NCBI GenBank assembly: GCA_964016875.1
Contig: OZ024730.1
Coordinates: 45,462,943 to 45,526,942, forward strand
DNA length: 64,000 bases
Direction of reading: 5' to 3'
Source: Fallopia convolvulus
Taxonomy: Eukaryota; Streptophyta; Magnoliopsida; Caryophyllales; Polygonaceae
Shown here: positions 23,246 to 33,496 of the stretch, one piece after another
Numbering within the stretch: position 1 is the stretch's first letter
Layout of the letters: the number at the start of each line of letters is the position of its first letter
Notes under the pieces: model-generated
Told to the model about the DNA's origin: nothing
The model's input: only the letters and a program-made list of their open reading frames with translations
Database searches by the model: none
Made by a program: the position numbers and the translations under genes

Positions 23246-23330
23246 CAAGAGCCGGGATTTGAACCCGAGATCTCTTGCATCCTACCCTCACACGCCCCAC
23301 ACTCCCATCCACTAGACCAATTGCACTTTC
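23246..23330 (-). repeat. tRNA-like (SINE-type) sequence embedded in the LTR
   Basis: Read on the minus strand there is an A-box-like TGGTCTAGTGG (23319-23309) and a B box GGTTCAAATCC (23265-23255), followed by CGGCTCTTGC. This resembles the tRNA-related head of a SINE or a decayed tRNA gene. The region between the boxes cannot fold as a standard tRNA as far as I can see. The 3' LTR copy (about 33799-33870) keeps the B box but has small deletions in and near the A box. Confidence 0.7.
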
Positions 23331-23603
23331 TTACTACACCACACCATTCTAATTAACTTAAACTAATTTAACTTTCTCTTCTACAAAAAAATAGACATCA
23401 GACTATGTCTGATGTGAGTTACGTAGATGTGACTCTCATCCAATGCATGCTTCCTCCACCACCATTGCCTTGCAAGACTCACCTTGGTGCATCACCCTTT
23501 CATCACCCTCAACTAACACACCCTTGGCCAATGCAAGGACACCTCCTCTTCCTCCATTGGTGCAATCACCATGGCATGGATCAAGGTTCAACCAAATTTT
23601 GCC

Positions 23604-23612
23604 TATAAAAGG
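23604..23612 (+). promoter_or_regulatory. TATA box of the 5' LTR promoter
   Basis: TATAAAAGG within GCCTATAAAAGGCCTCC. The same site is at 34148-34156 in the 3' LTR. Transcription probably starts about 30 bp downstream. Confidence 0.75.
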
Positions 23613-26600
23613 CCTCCTATTCATCCCTCTTCTCACACCTTCAAGCTCTCTTCTTCCTCCTCTAACAAACACTGTAAAGGCCTTCAAAAATCAGCCACTC
23701 TTCCTAAGTGTTCATCCTTTCAAACACCATAAAAACACCACAATTTTCCCTCTTTCCTTCCCCTTGGAGTCGCCGGACCACCCTCGCCACACCACTGCTG
23801 GACCGCCGGACCGCCGCCGAGCCACCCCTGCTGCCGCCGCCGCCTGCCGAGCCGCCGAAGCCCCTGGTTGCGCCGCCCCTGCCGCCGGTCCTCCTCCTCT
23901 GTTCTTCCTCTCCAATATTCTGTAAACACAGAATTGAAAGTATAAATCTCAATCCAATTTTTCTACTTATTTAAATTATGTTTATATATTTACTAAAGCC
24001 TTTTTATGATTTTTGGAAAGTAGATAAATAAAAATTGGAATAAAAATATAATGGGAAAATCTTGTTAGTTATAGACTAGAAACAAATTAGAGTTACCATA
24101 GTAACTTAAGCTAAAATAGAACAATTAAATAAATTGAATTAATTTATTTGTAGCATGCTCTTTCATAAAATAAATAGACCTTATAAATTAAGTGAGACAT
24201 AAGAAGTTATAATTTACTATTAGCAAACTATACAAAATTATTTAACAAGGTTGCTAGTAGATAAAAGTTATTTGCATGCCAATCATATTATAAATTAGAT
24301 TTTATTAAGATAAGTATAGCTTACCAAAATTATAAAAATTATATTGTCATATTTGATCATATAAGAATTTTGGAAATTATTATGCATGCACTAAACTTTA
24401 GAACATATCATGTTCATAAAATGGATCATAATAAATAGATTAGGAAATAAATCCTTACTAAATAAAAATATGGATTTAGCATACCTTTAAGTGTAGGAAA
24501 TGCTATAAAGTGAGGAACTCTAGAAATATGTACATCTATGACTTTAGTATAACATATAATGTTGATCTAAGTCCTAGTATAAATAATTTGATTAGTGGAG
24601 AGACCTTATAAAAATATATAGTAGTGTCCAAAGATTTGATGACATAGACTATAGTTGACCTTGATTTTATTATCATAAAAATATATTATTTTTAAGTGTA
24701 TTAGTACTAGAATAACCAATGGGAAAAATATTAAATGACCTCTAAGTATAAAAGTTTAGTCACAAGACCAAAGTTGGGAATTAAATATGTTAAGTAGAAT
24801 ATTACAAATATTCTAAGATATTTATAGCATAAAGTGACTTGTTTGAAAAGAAAACCTTTTTATATAAGGAAAGATATTAGTTTATAAATTAAAAATATTA
24901 AAATAATAGTTTATGATCATGAGATGGGATATCAATAAGTGAGGAATATATCTTATACAAGACATGAGGATATTAAAGTATTTTACCAAGGATATTTTTA
25001 TAAACATTATAATATAAAAAGATTCTAGGAATAATATAAATAAAGATAGTATAACATATAGTAATATTAGTAAGTTGCCTAATCAAGCAATTAGAAAATT
25101 CTATTTTTAGAAACTTCCAAGTAGAGGAACTATGAGTATGATATTTTGAAGTAATAAGAATTATGAAAGTGAATACAATTCTTTTAAAAGAATTAATTTA
25201 ATAATTATTTTAATAGAGATTTTTCGGAATAATAAGGATATTACCAAAACTAAAATAATAATAAAGGAATATTATTATTTTAGGAAAATGACCCTCTAAG
25301 TTATTATTCTAATAATTTAGAAACTTAAACCCTCTTATAAATAGTATAAGAGGTAATTCGAACTCTAGAACGAAAATCGTGTTTTGAGCTTTTTCGTAAA
25401 TTCCATATCATTAGGTCGGAATCCTCGCTCATAGTAGGAACTCGCCTAATTTTCATCAAAGCTCGTTGCCAAACTCGTTACGCTAAGGCAAGTGGAATTT
25501 CCCCTTGTGCCCTTTTATTTCCGTCTATATGATATCTCTCGATGTTGGGAACTTCTTGTATGCTTAATAAAAATGAACCTAGGAAATATCGATTGCTAGA
25601 AATAACGACCCTTGTTAGTATAGTAGATATTACATTCCTTGCTAGGATTATATTTGCTAGTGTGTGTACTCTTGATTGATTGCAATCTCGTTCAGAGATT
25701 TGAATTGAATAAACTAGAAAGGGGTGCGAGTTAGTCGACACCTCTATATAATCTTACTAAGTCGTACGTCCATACGACTTTCGGGATCATGATCTCCATC
25801 CGCTCCGATTGCAAGGAGGGATTGAGCGCACTCTAGCTAAGTGCAGGGGAATTGATGTTCCCCTTCGGGTGGCTCGGTTTATCCGTGTCCCACCACTCTC
25901 TCTTGTAAAAGTCATCAACAAGATTGAATATTTTCATCACTAATTAAGATAAGTGCGTATGCACATTCAAGATATCAAAACCGGACCGATCTCAAATGAT
26001 CGTTCCGGCTCTCGGTCCTCCCAAAAGCGCGAGAGGTTTTCACTTGTATGAATTAATAAATGTTCCCAACATCCTATCGAAATCCTAAGGAAGACTACAA
26101 TCTAGTAGTACTTCTATTGCTCATCAAGCTATCCCTTTTGGATATGCTATCGCTATCGTTCGTATCTTAGCTCCACATAATCAAGCCCATCGTAAACACA
26201 ACCCTCTTTCCTCTCATTACACCGATAAGTTGAAATTACCGAATTACCCTCGGGAAGTTCTATTCCCGCTTGCTTAGTCTCCTAGACTAATTCTTGTTTT
26301 CGCATGTTTGCTTGGCATTCTATCGCCCCTCGCGAATTATGTCAGATTCAGGAAACCATAGCAAGGCGAAGTGAAGGGAAGTGAAGGAAGTCAAGATTGC
26401 TCAAGATGTACTTTTATTTCCATTTTGGTTTTAATATTACTTTATCTCCGAGACATGATGGATTTGGTATTTGTTTTCAAGTAGTCTTAAAGTTAAAGAC
26501 AATGTAGGATATTTAGTAATGAACTAAGTCTCCTTCGGGAGCATGCTTTCCTATTTATGTAATATGTTTTTATTCCGCATTTAATCGTTCTATATCATTC

Positions 26601-26685
26601 TAAAAGCCTTGGGTGACTTTGGACGGTAAAGTCTGAGGTCACTAGCGGTAATACCCAATGTTGTGAAATAGGGGTGTTACAATTG

Positions 26686-26697
26686 TGGTATCAGAGC
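26686..26697 (+). other. Primer-binding site (initiator Met tRNA type)
   Basis: TGGTATCAGAGC lies four bases after the 5' LTR. It is complementary to the 3' end of plant initiator methionine tRNA and primes minus-strand DNA synthesis. Confidence 0.92.
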
Positions 26698-27309
26698 TAA
26701 ACGTTTTCGTTTTAAAACCGAAAAGTTTTAAAACCAAGAATTTTCGAAAACTGAGAACTTTTGAAACCTTAACTTTTACTTCCGCTATTTAGGACTTCCA
26801 ATTTTAGAAGATTTCCTTCTTTACTCTTTTTAAGGAAAACTTAGGAATAGTAACCTCCCAATTTCAAATTCTTAGCTAAAAAAAATGATTCCCGAAAATA
26901 TTAGAAACCTTAAATAGCAAATACTTAGTTCTAGAACTAACTAACTTTTCTCAAAGAACTTTTCTATCTTTTGAAAAACTTAAAATGGTATGAACTTTTC
27001 TTATCAATAATGTAAGTGTTCCTTTAGGAAACTTATCACTAGAATCTTATACTTTCACCTTAGAAGAACTTATACTCTTATACGAGAAAAATTTGATTAG
27101 TGATCACAAAACTCACTTCATAAAGTCATTAGGTTAAAAGAAGAAAACCTTAGCGTCATAATTGGGCCAAGAAAATGAAAAGCATAAAGTGAAAATTTTG
27201 AATTAGCAATTTTCAAGGTTTTGACTTCGTTCACTACATCTTCCTTTCATAGAAACTAAGGACGTTCTCTAAATAACGCCTTTTCTTTTCTTTCTTCCTC
27301 AGAAAAACC

Positions 27310-28422
27310 ATGGCTAGCCCAAACCACAACCACCTTGAGAATCACTTCGACGAAGCCAACTTCGGGATGCAAGCCCCGAACCCGTACTTTCCCTACATTG
27401 ACGAGGATGGTCACCTCGGGGTCAATATGGAGATCGACCAAATCGGTGAGCCATGGGAGGAGTCCGAAGAAGATCCTGAGGAAGATCCTAACCTTCCCAT
27501 AGATCTATCAGATGATGAACTAGCACCCGTCGAATTTCCCCCATCGCCCGTGTACGAGCCCGAGGATTACCCCTCGGAAGATGAGGAGATGGCACCGGGG
27601 TACGAACCCGAAGATTTCTCCGATGAGGAGAACGAAGAGTTGGTGCCCGATCATGACTTTGAGCAGGGAGAAGAGGACGAGTTTGATGACGAGGAGCTGG
27701 AGCTATTGTGGCAGGCACAAGCAGAGTGGGACGCTATGAATGAAGCCTCGGAAGAAGAAGATGAAGACGGGGTGGTAATCGACCCAGAAACACCACCTCC
27801 ACCACCGCCGCCGGCGAGCCCCGAATGGGAATATGTTCCTCCGGCCCCGATGCCCCCTATGATCGAGGTCCCAAGGGTCATGCCGAGAATGGAAGTCGTC
27901 TCCCCACCACGGGCGTACGAGCCCGAAGAGCCTATGCCACCGATGAGACACTTTTGGTGTCACGAGGACGAGGAGCTCTTACGACAGTTCCAATCCATGA
28001 ATGTTGATCACTCCGGGGAGAGACACTATGGACCGCCCTCTCTATTTGAGCGGGCAAGGCAGGCACCTAGGGAGATACAGATGGAAGGATTCACCACTTG
28101 GATGGAGGGGGAATCTTCCAACCGCCAGGCTCGTCAACCTTTAGTCAACGCGCCCCCACCATCCGGCGTGGTCCCCACCAGAAGTTGGAGGATAAACCGT
28201 GGCCTGCTTGAGAGCCACCAAAGAGAATGGGTCATGGAGACGGAAAGGGAGCGAGCGGAGAGGCTCCAACTTCGGATTTGCATCGCGGAGCTTCAGGCTC
28301 GCGAAAACCGTCGCCATCGTAGGATTGAGCAGGCCAACATCCTCCTTGGTAACGACACAGGGATCATAGACGAGACCCTCTTCGAGGAAGGATTCCTCGA
28401 TACTTATGCCGACCGTATTTAG
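27310..28422 (+). CDS. Extra acidic ORF upstream of gag in the chromovirus (370 aa)
   Basis: This intact 370-residue ORF lies between the primer-binding site and gag. It opens MASPNHNHLENHFDEAN. Residues about 45-165 are dominated by Asp and Glu with repeated YEPED-type segments. A Pro-rich hinge (about 172-215) follows, and the C-terminal third is basic and likely helical (REWVMETERERAERLQLR). I recognise no Gag, protease or nucleic-acid-binding domain. It stays open while gag-pol next to it carries stops, which suggests selection or chance in a young copy. Its role is unknown; an accessory or spacer protein is possible. Confidence 0.75.
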   Translation: MASPNHNHLENHFDEANFGMQAPNPYFPYIDEDGHLGVNMEIDQIGEPWEESEEDPEEDPNLPIDLSDDELAPVEFPPSPVYEPEDYPSEDEEMAPGYEPEDFSDEENEELVPDHDFEQGEEDEFDDEELELLWQAQAEWDAMNEASEEEDEDGVVIDPETPPPPPPPASPEWEYVPPAPMPPMIEVPRVMPRMEVVSPPRAYEPEEPMPPMRHFWCHEDEELLRQFQSMNVDHSGERHYGPPSLFERARQAPREIQMEGFTTWMEGESSNRQARQPLVNAPPPSGVVPTRSWRINRGLLESHQREWVMETERERAERLQLRICIAELQARENRRHRRIEQANILLGNDTGIIDETLFEEGFLDTYADRI

Positions 28423-28674
28423 ATTTCCTTAGGGTTGTATTTCTCTTTTCAAGAAGTGAGCATAGAACACTTCTTTCGACTTCATTTTGTCCTTAGAAAG
28501 TCGAAGCGGCTTAATTTCCTTTTCTAGTTGAAACGGCTTAAGTTATAAAAGCCTTGTACTCGCTATTATGAACTTATTAATAAAGTTCCTCTTTTAATTA
28601 TTAGCACTTGATCTATCTATTCTTTCTTCATACTACACCGAATTAACAAATAGAAACAAACCCAAAACCTTCAG

Positions 28675-31600
28675 ATGGTCAACACGAGAGCCACTAATCG
28701 CAGTGCCATTGAACCTAGAGATGGCAATGACGATGTTGAGTCCGAAACTAGAAGAGAGCCAGGAGTGAACCCACCTCATGCACCAGTAGCGCCAATTGCA
28801 TTCAACGCAGAAACTGTGAGTGCGCTACGCACTCTCGTACAACAATTGATACGAGAGGAGATTCCTGCTGGGGTTCCTAAACCCGTGGACCCCGAAGCCC
28901 CAAACGTGGTGCCAGATGAAGGGCTGGAAGAAGTGGGACAAACTGCAGAGGTAGTTCCCGTGAAACAGAATCTGGTTAGCTTCACTGAGGGAATCAGGGC
29001 TTTCAACGCCATGAAGCCTGATTCGTACGACGGAACTGGGGATCCGTCAGGAGTGCAATACTGGTTCTCTCATATGGAGCGACTCTTCCGCAACATACCA
29101 TGCTCGGAAACGGATAAAGTGCACATGGCTGCACTTAAATTGAAAGATGAAGCAGGCGAGTGGTGGGAGAGCTCTAGTCTAGCCGGCCGCCCAGACTTAA
29201 GTTGGGCAGTGTTCAAAAGCAAGATGATGCGCAGATTCTTCACAGAATCAATGAGAGATGAGAAGCTGGATGAATTCCACTCCCCAAAGCTGCATGGGTT
29301 GAATGTGCTAGAAAGAGCTAAGAAGTTTAACCACCTGTTACAGTATGCTGATGAGGAGATCACCACATAAAAGTAGAAGATCAAGCACTTTCATCGATGG
29401 ATGAGTGATCACATTAAACCTTGGATGGAAAACCGCTCCTTCACAACCCTGGAGGAATATGTGGATCATGCGCATAAAATGGAGTCGACTCTGAAAGTTC
29501 CCGAACGCAAGAAGTTCGGTGGAGGAAAGCCTCACCACTCTAGTCACAGTGGGTTTAAGAGGCCAGCATCGCCGCAAGGATCTCAGTGGTCAAAGAAAAG
29601 CAAGCATAAGGCCTTGTCGGTTGGTACAAGACCAAGCCATGGGACTGAATCCACGAGGACCCCAATCGTCTATCACAACTGTGCTGAGCCCGGGCATATA
29701 AACCGGAAGTGTCCCAAGCCGCCAAGAAGATGTTACAACTGCAACAAGGACGGACATCTCCGGCAGTTCTGCAGGCAACCAGTGAACCCATTAGGTCAGA
29801 CCCGCTCAAACACAGTTTCCCAGCGACCTCAGGCGTCAAACAGGCCAGCAGGAACCACTTTAGTTCAGTCCACGGCCAACCAGAAAGGCAAAGGGCCTGT
29901 GAACCCGCAAGGACAGGGACAGAGATTGTACGAGATGCGTACCACTGACAAGCCAGAAGAACCCATCTGCCAAGGTACTCTCCATATCCGTTCTAAAGAC
30001 GTGTTTATACTCTTCGATTCCGGTGCATCACGTTCATTCATATCCGAAAAATGCATAGAGCTTCTAGGTTTAGATAACCTCGAGAAGTGTGAGCCATTCT
30101 TAGTGAACCTTCCAAATGGAGAAAAGATTTTAGGAGCCAAACAATTAGAAAAATTTCCCTTATGCATTCAGGGAGTGAACTTCTGCTCCAACTTGATATG
30201 CATCCCAATGGATCCCTATGACATCATTCTCGGAAGAGATTGGTTGTCTGAGCATGGAGCAATCATTGATTTCTACACCCGAACTGTGACCATCAACTCG
30301 GGAGGAAAACACATCTGCAAGTTCAAAGGGAAACGGGAAGAAGAAAATGGAAAGGTGATCAACGCCATGAAAGCCAGTAAACTACTAAGGCAGGGATGCG
30401 TTGGATATCTTTGCTATCTCGAGTCAACAGAGAAGAAGATTGTAAACGTGCAAGAAATCCCCGTGGCCAGAGAGTTTCCCGACGTCTTTCCAGATGAACT
30501 CCCCGGGTTACCTCCTCGACGAGAAGTCGAGTTTTCAATAAGCCTCGAGCCGGGTACTGGCCCAATCTCTAAGGCGCCATACAGAATGGCCCCGCTGGAG
30601 ATGAAAGAACTCAAGAGTCAGCTCGAAGAACTGCTTGAGAAGGGTTACATTCGACCAAGTGCTTCGCCTTGGGGAGCGCCCGTGCTATTTGTGAAGAATA
30701 AGGACGGAACCTTCCGTTTGTGCATCGACTACAGAGAACTGAACAAGGTCACCATCAAGAACAAGTATACTCTCCCAAGGATAGACGATCTCTTAGACCA
30801 ACTCAGAGGTGCAAAAGTTTTCTCAAAGATCGACCTGAGGTCAGGCTATCACCAGCTTCGGATCCGCGAGGAAGACATTTCGAAGACCGCCTTCCGTACC
30901 CGTTATGGTCACTACGAGTTTGTGGTGATGCCATTCGGGCTGACCAATGCACCTGGGATATTCATGGATCTAATGCACCGATGCTTCCATGAATATCTCA
31001 ACAAATTCGTCATCGTTTTCATAGACGACATCCTGGTATACTCCGGAGATCAAGCAGACCATGAAGAACATCTCCGAACCGTGCTACAGATCCTAAGGCA
31101 CAACCAACTCTACGCCAAGCTGTCCAAGTGCGACCTATGGCTTAGAGAAGTGGCTTTCTTAGGCCACGTCATTAATCAAGACGGAGTATTAGTGGACCCA
31201 AAGAAGATTGAGTCAGTCTCAGAATGGAAGCAACCCAAGAATGTAAAGGAAATTCGCAGCTTCCTAGGACTCGCCGGGTACTATAGAAGGTTCGTTGAAG
31301 GGTTTTCAAAGATTGCCCTTCCCATGACAAAGTTACTCCGAAAGACTCATAAGAAGTTCGTATGGGATGAGAAGTGCGAAGAGAGTTTCCAAGAACTCAA
31401 GAAGCGCCTCACCAGTGCGCCAGTGCTAACATTGCCCAACGGACATGACGATTATGTGGTCTACAGTGACGCCTCAAAGCAAGGGTTGGGATGCATACTC
31501 ATGCAAAATGGGAAGGTGATTGCCTACGCGTCTCGACAACTCAAAATCTATGAAGTAAATTATCCGACGCACGACCTCGAACTGGCAACAGTAGTTTTCG

Positions 31601-31953
31601 CGTTAAAGATTTGGCGACACTACTTGTACGGGGTTAAGTGTCAGATATACACGGACCACAAGAGTTTGAAGTATGTGTTCACGCAGAAGGAGTTGAACAT
31701 GAGACAGAGAAGATGGCTGGAATTGCTGAAGGACTACGACATAGAACTACTCTACCATCCGGGTAAGGCTAACGTCGTAGCAGACGCTCTCAGTCGAAAG
31801 ACGCAACAAGAGGGCATTGTAGCCATGTTAACCGCCCAACCAAAGTTACAACAAGAACTCATCAGAGAGGGCATTGAAGTTTGGTTCGAAAGGCAACAAG
31901 GTTGTCTCAACACTCTAGAAATCCAATCCGATTTGGTGACAAAGATCAAATAA
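28675..31953 (+). pseudogene. Chromovirus gag-protease-RT-RNase H, with in-frame stops
   Basis: One frame runs from MVNTRATNRS. Gag (retrotransposon gag domain around FRNIPCSETDKVHMAALKL) meets two stops, TAA at 29368-29370 and TAG at 29374-29376, and continues in the same frame from 29377. Two zinc knuckles follow (about 29670-29775). The first has Tyr for its first Cys (YHNCAEPGH) and the second (CYNCNKDGHLRQFC) is intact. Protease shows LFDSGASRSFIS, reverse transcriptase YRELNKVTIKNKYTLP and the catalytic FIDDILVYS, and RNase H DASKQGLG and DALSRK. The frame stops at TAA 31951-31953 between RNase H and integrase. Confidence 0.93.
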
Positions 31954-33384
31954 AAGCAGGTTGACGATATCATGCTGATCAGAATCAGTGGCGAAGTACA
32001 AGAAGGCAAAGCACCTGGGTTCGTCATCCAAGATGACGGTTCCCTTTGGTTCCAGAACCGGATTTGTGTGCCAGCAGTGGACGAGCTTCGAAAGAGCATC
32101 CTAAAAGAAGCCCACTCATCTGCCTATTCAGTACATCCATGAGCAAGTAAAATGTACAATGATGTACGCAAGAATTTCTGGTGGCCCAACCTAAAGCAAG
32201 ATGTCGCAGAGTTCATATCTAAATGCTTGGTTTGCCATAAAGTAAAGATCGAACATCGAAGACCTGGAGGAAAGTTGCAATCCCTTTCCGTCCCCGAATG
32301 GAAATGGGAAGATATTGCAATAGACTTTGTGACCGATCTACCGAAGACCCAAAAGCAAAAGGATTCTATATGGGTTATTGTAGACCGACTCACCAAGTGT
32401 GCCCACTTCATCCCCATTCAAAAGAAGTGGAAAGCTCCAAAGCTAGCAACAGTTTTCGTCAAGGAAATAGTCCGCCTCCATGGGACCCCTAAGACGATCA
32501 CCTCCGATCAAGACGGTCGCTTCATGGCCTCTTTCTGGAAAGGACTACATAAGGCCATGGGCACAGAACTGAAATTCAGCACCGCATTTCATCCTCAAAC
32601 CGATGGTCAATCAGAAAGGACCATCCAAACTCTCGAGGATATGCTGCGAGCTTGCGTGCTAGACCGCACCACAAGTTGGGATGACAGCTTACACCTCATA
32701 GAATTCACTTACAACAATAGCTGGCATTCCTCCATCAAGATGGATCCCTTTGAAGCCTTGTACGGCCGGAAATGTCGTTCTCCGCTCTGTTGGGACGATA
32801 ACGCCGACAAGATTCTCCTAGGCCCCGACCTAATAGAGCAAACTGCCTCCGAAGTCGCCCTCATCCGTCAAAGAATGTTGACCGCTCAGAGTCGACAGAA
32901 GTCGTATGCGGACCTAAAAAGACGAGACATCGAGTTTGTCGTAGGAGATAAAGTTTTCGTCAAAGTATCTCCTTCAAAGGGCGTGTTCCGCTTCGGAAAG
33001 CGAGGCAAGCTTAACCCTCGCTATGTAGGACCCTTCGAAGTCCTAAAAAGAGTCGGAAACCTGGCCTATCGAGTTGCTTTACCACCTTCTGCTCACCCTG
33101 TGCACAATGTTTTCCATGTGTCACTCTTAAGGAAGTATGTGCCCGACGAATTCCACGTGATCAATTTCGACGATGTCGAGATCCAGTCGGATGACACATA
33201 CGAAGAGAGACCGATCAAGATTGTAGAGCACCGAATCAAGCAATTGCGCAAGAATGGCAACGAAGGATGGCAACGAAGGTACAACTTGGAAAACCTGGGA
33301 AACCGAGCAAGACATGCAGAGGCGTTTCCCAGAGTTAATGTCTTTTTGAACACCACTAGTGTGATCCTTTTAAGGGGGTACTAG
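31954..33384 (+). pseudogene. Chromovirus integrase with broken chromodomain
   Basis: This continues the same frame as pol after TAA 31951-31953. A second stop, TGA 32140-32142, lies in the zinc-binding region, and the long open part begins 32152. The zinc finger Cys pair is CLVCHK. The catalytic triad is visible as IDFVTDLP, TSDQDGRF and QSERTIQ. A GPF/Y-type module (RYVGPFEVLKRVGNLAYR) follows. After about 33230 the chromodomain loses frame: the WETEQDMQRRFP part lies in another frame near 33300-33340. The annotated tail (GNEGWQRRYNLEN to stop 33384) is therefore out-of-frame sequence. Confidence 0.9.
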
Positions 33385-33483
33385 ACCCCATAGAATCCTT
33401 GCAAGTCTTAAACTGTAATTGCTTTTGTCTCTACATCCTAGTACTGCCCTATTTTCTCTAAGTTTCGGGGACGAAACTTAATT

Positions 33484-33490
33484 AAGGGGG
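33484..33490 (+). other. Polypurine tract
   Basis: AAGGGGG followed by TACTAT lies just before the 3' LTR start at 33497, in the right place to prime plus-strand synthesis. Confidence 0.75.
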
Positions 33491-33496
33491 TACTAT

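Larger units (their letters stand above)
22944..26681 (+). repeat. 5' LTR of the chromovirus (3738 bp)
   Basis: It begins TGTAATATCC and ends GTGTTACA. It holds a tRNA-like sequence on the minus strand (23246-23330), the TATA box at 23604-23612, a GC-rich stretch (about 23755-23900) just downstream of the expected start site, and a long AT-rich body. The ORFs of up to 160 codons in the GC-rich part are compositional and shift between the two LTRs, so I do not call them genes. Confidence 0.95.

Noticed and set aside
23246..23330. Possible functional tRNA gene
   Set aside because: The boxes are present but I could not fold a proper acceptor stem and anticodon arm, and it is part of the LTR.
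23443..23925. 160-codon plus-strand ORF in the 5' LTR
   Set aside because: It lies in the R/U5 part after the TATA box, is driven by GC-rich Pro/Ala codons, and is broken by indels in the other LTR (127 codons there).
25478..25741. Minus-strand 87-codon ORF present in both LTRs
   Set aside because: It is conserved only because the LTRs are recent copies of each other; no domain and no expression signal.
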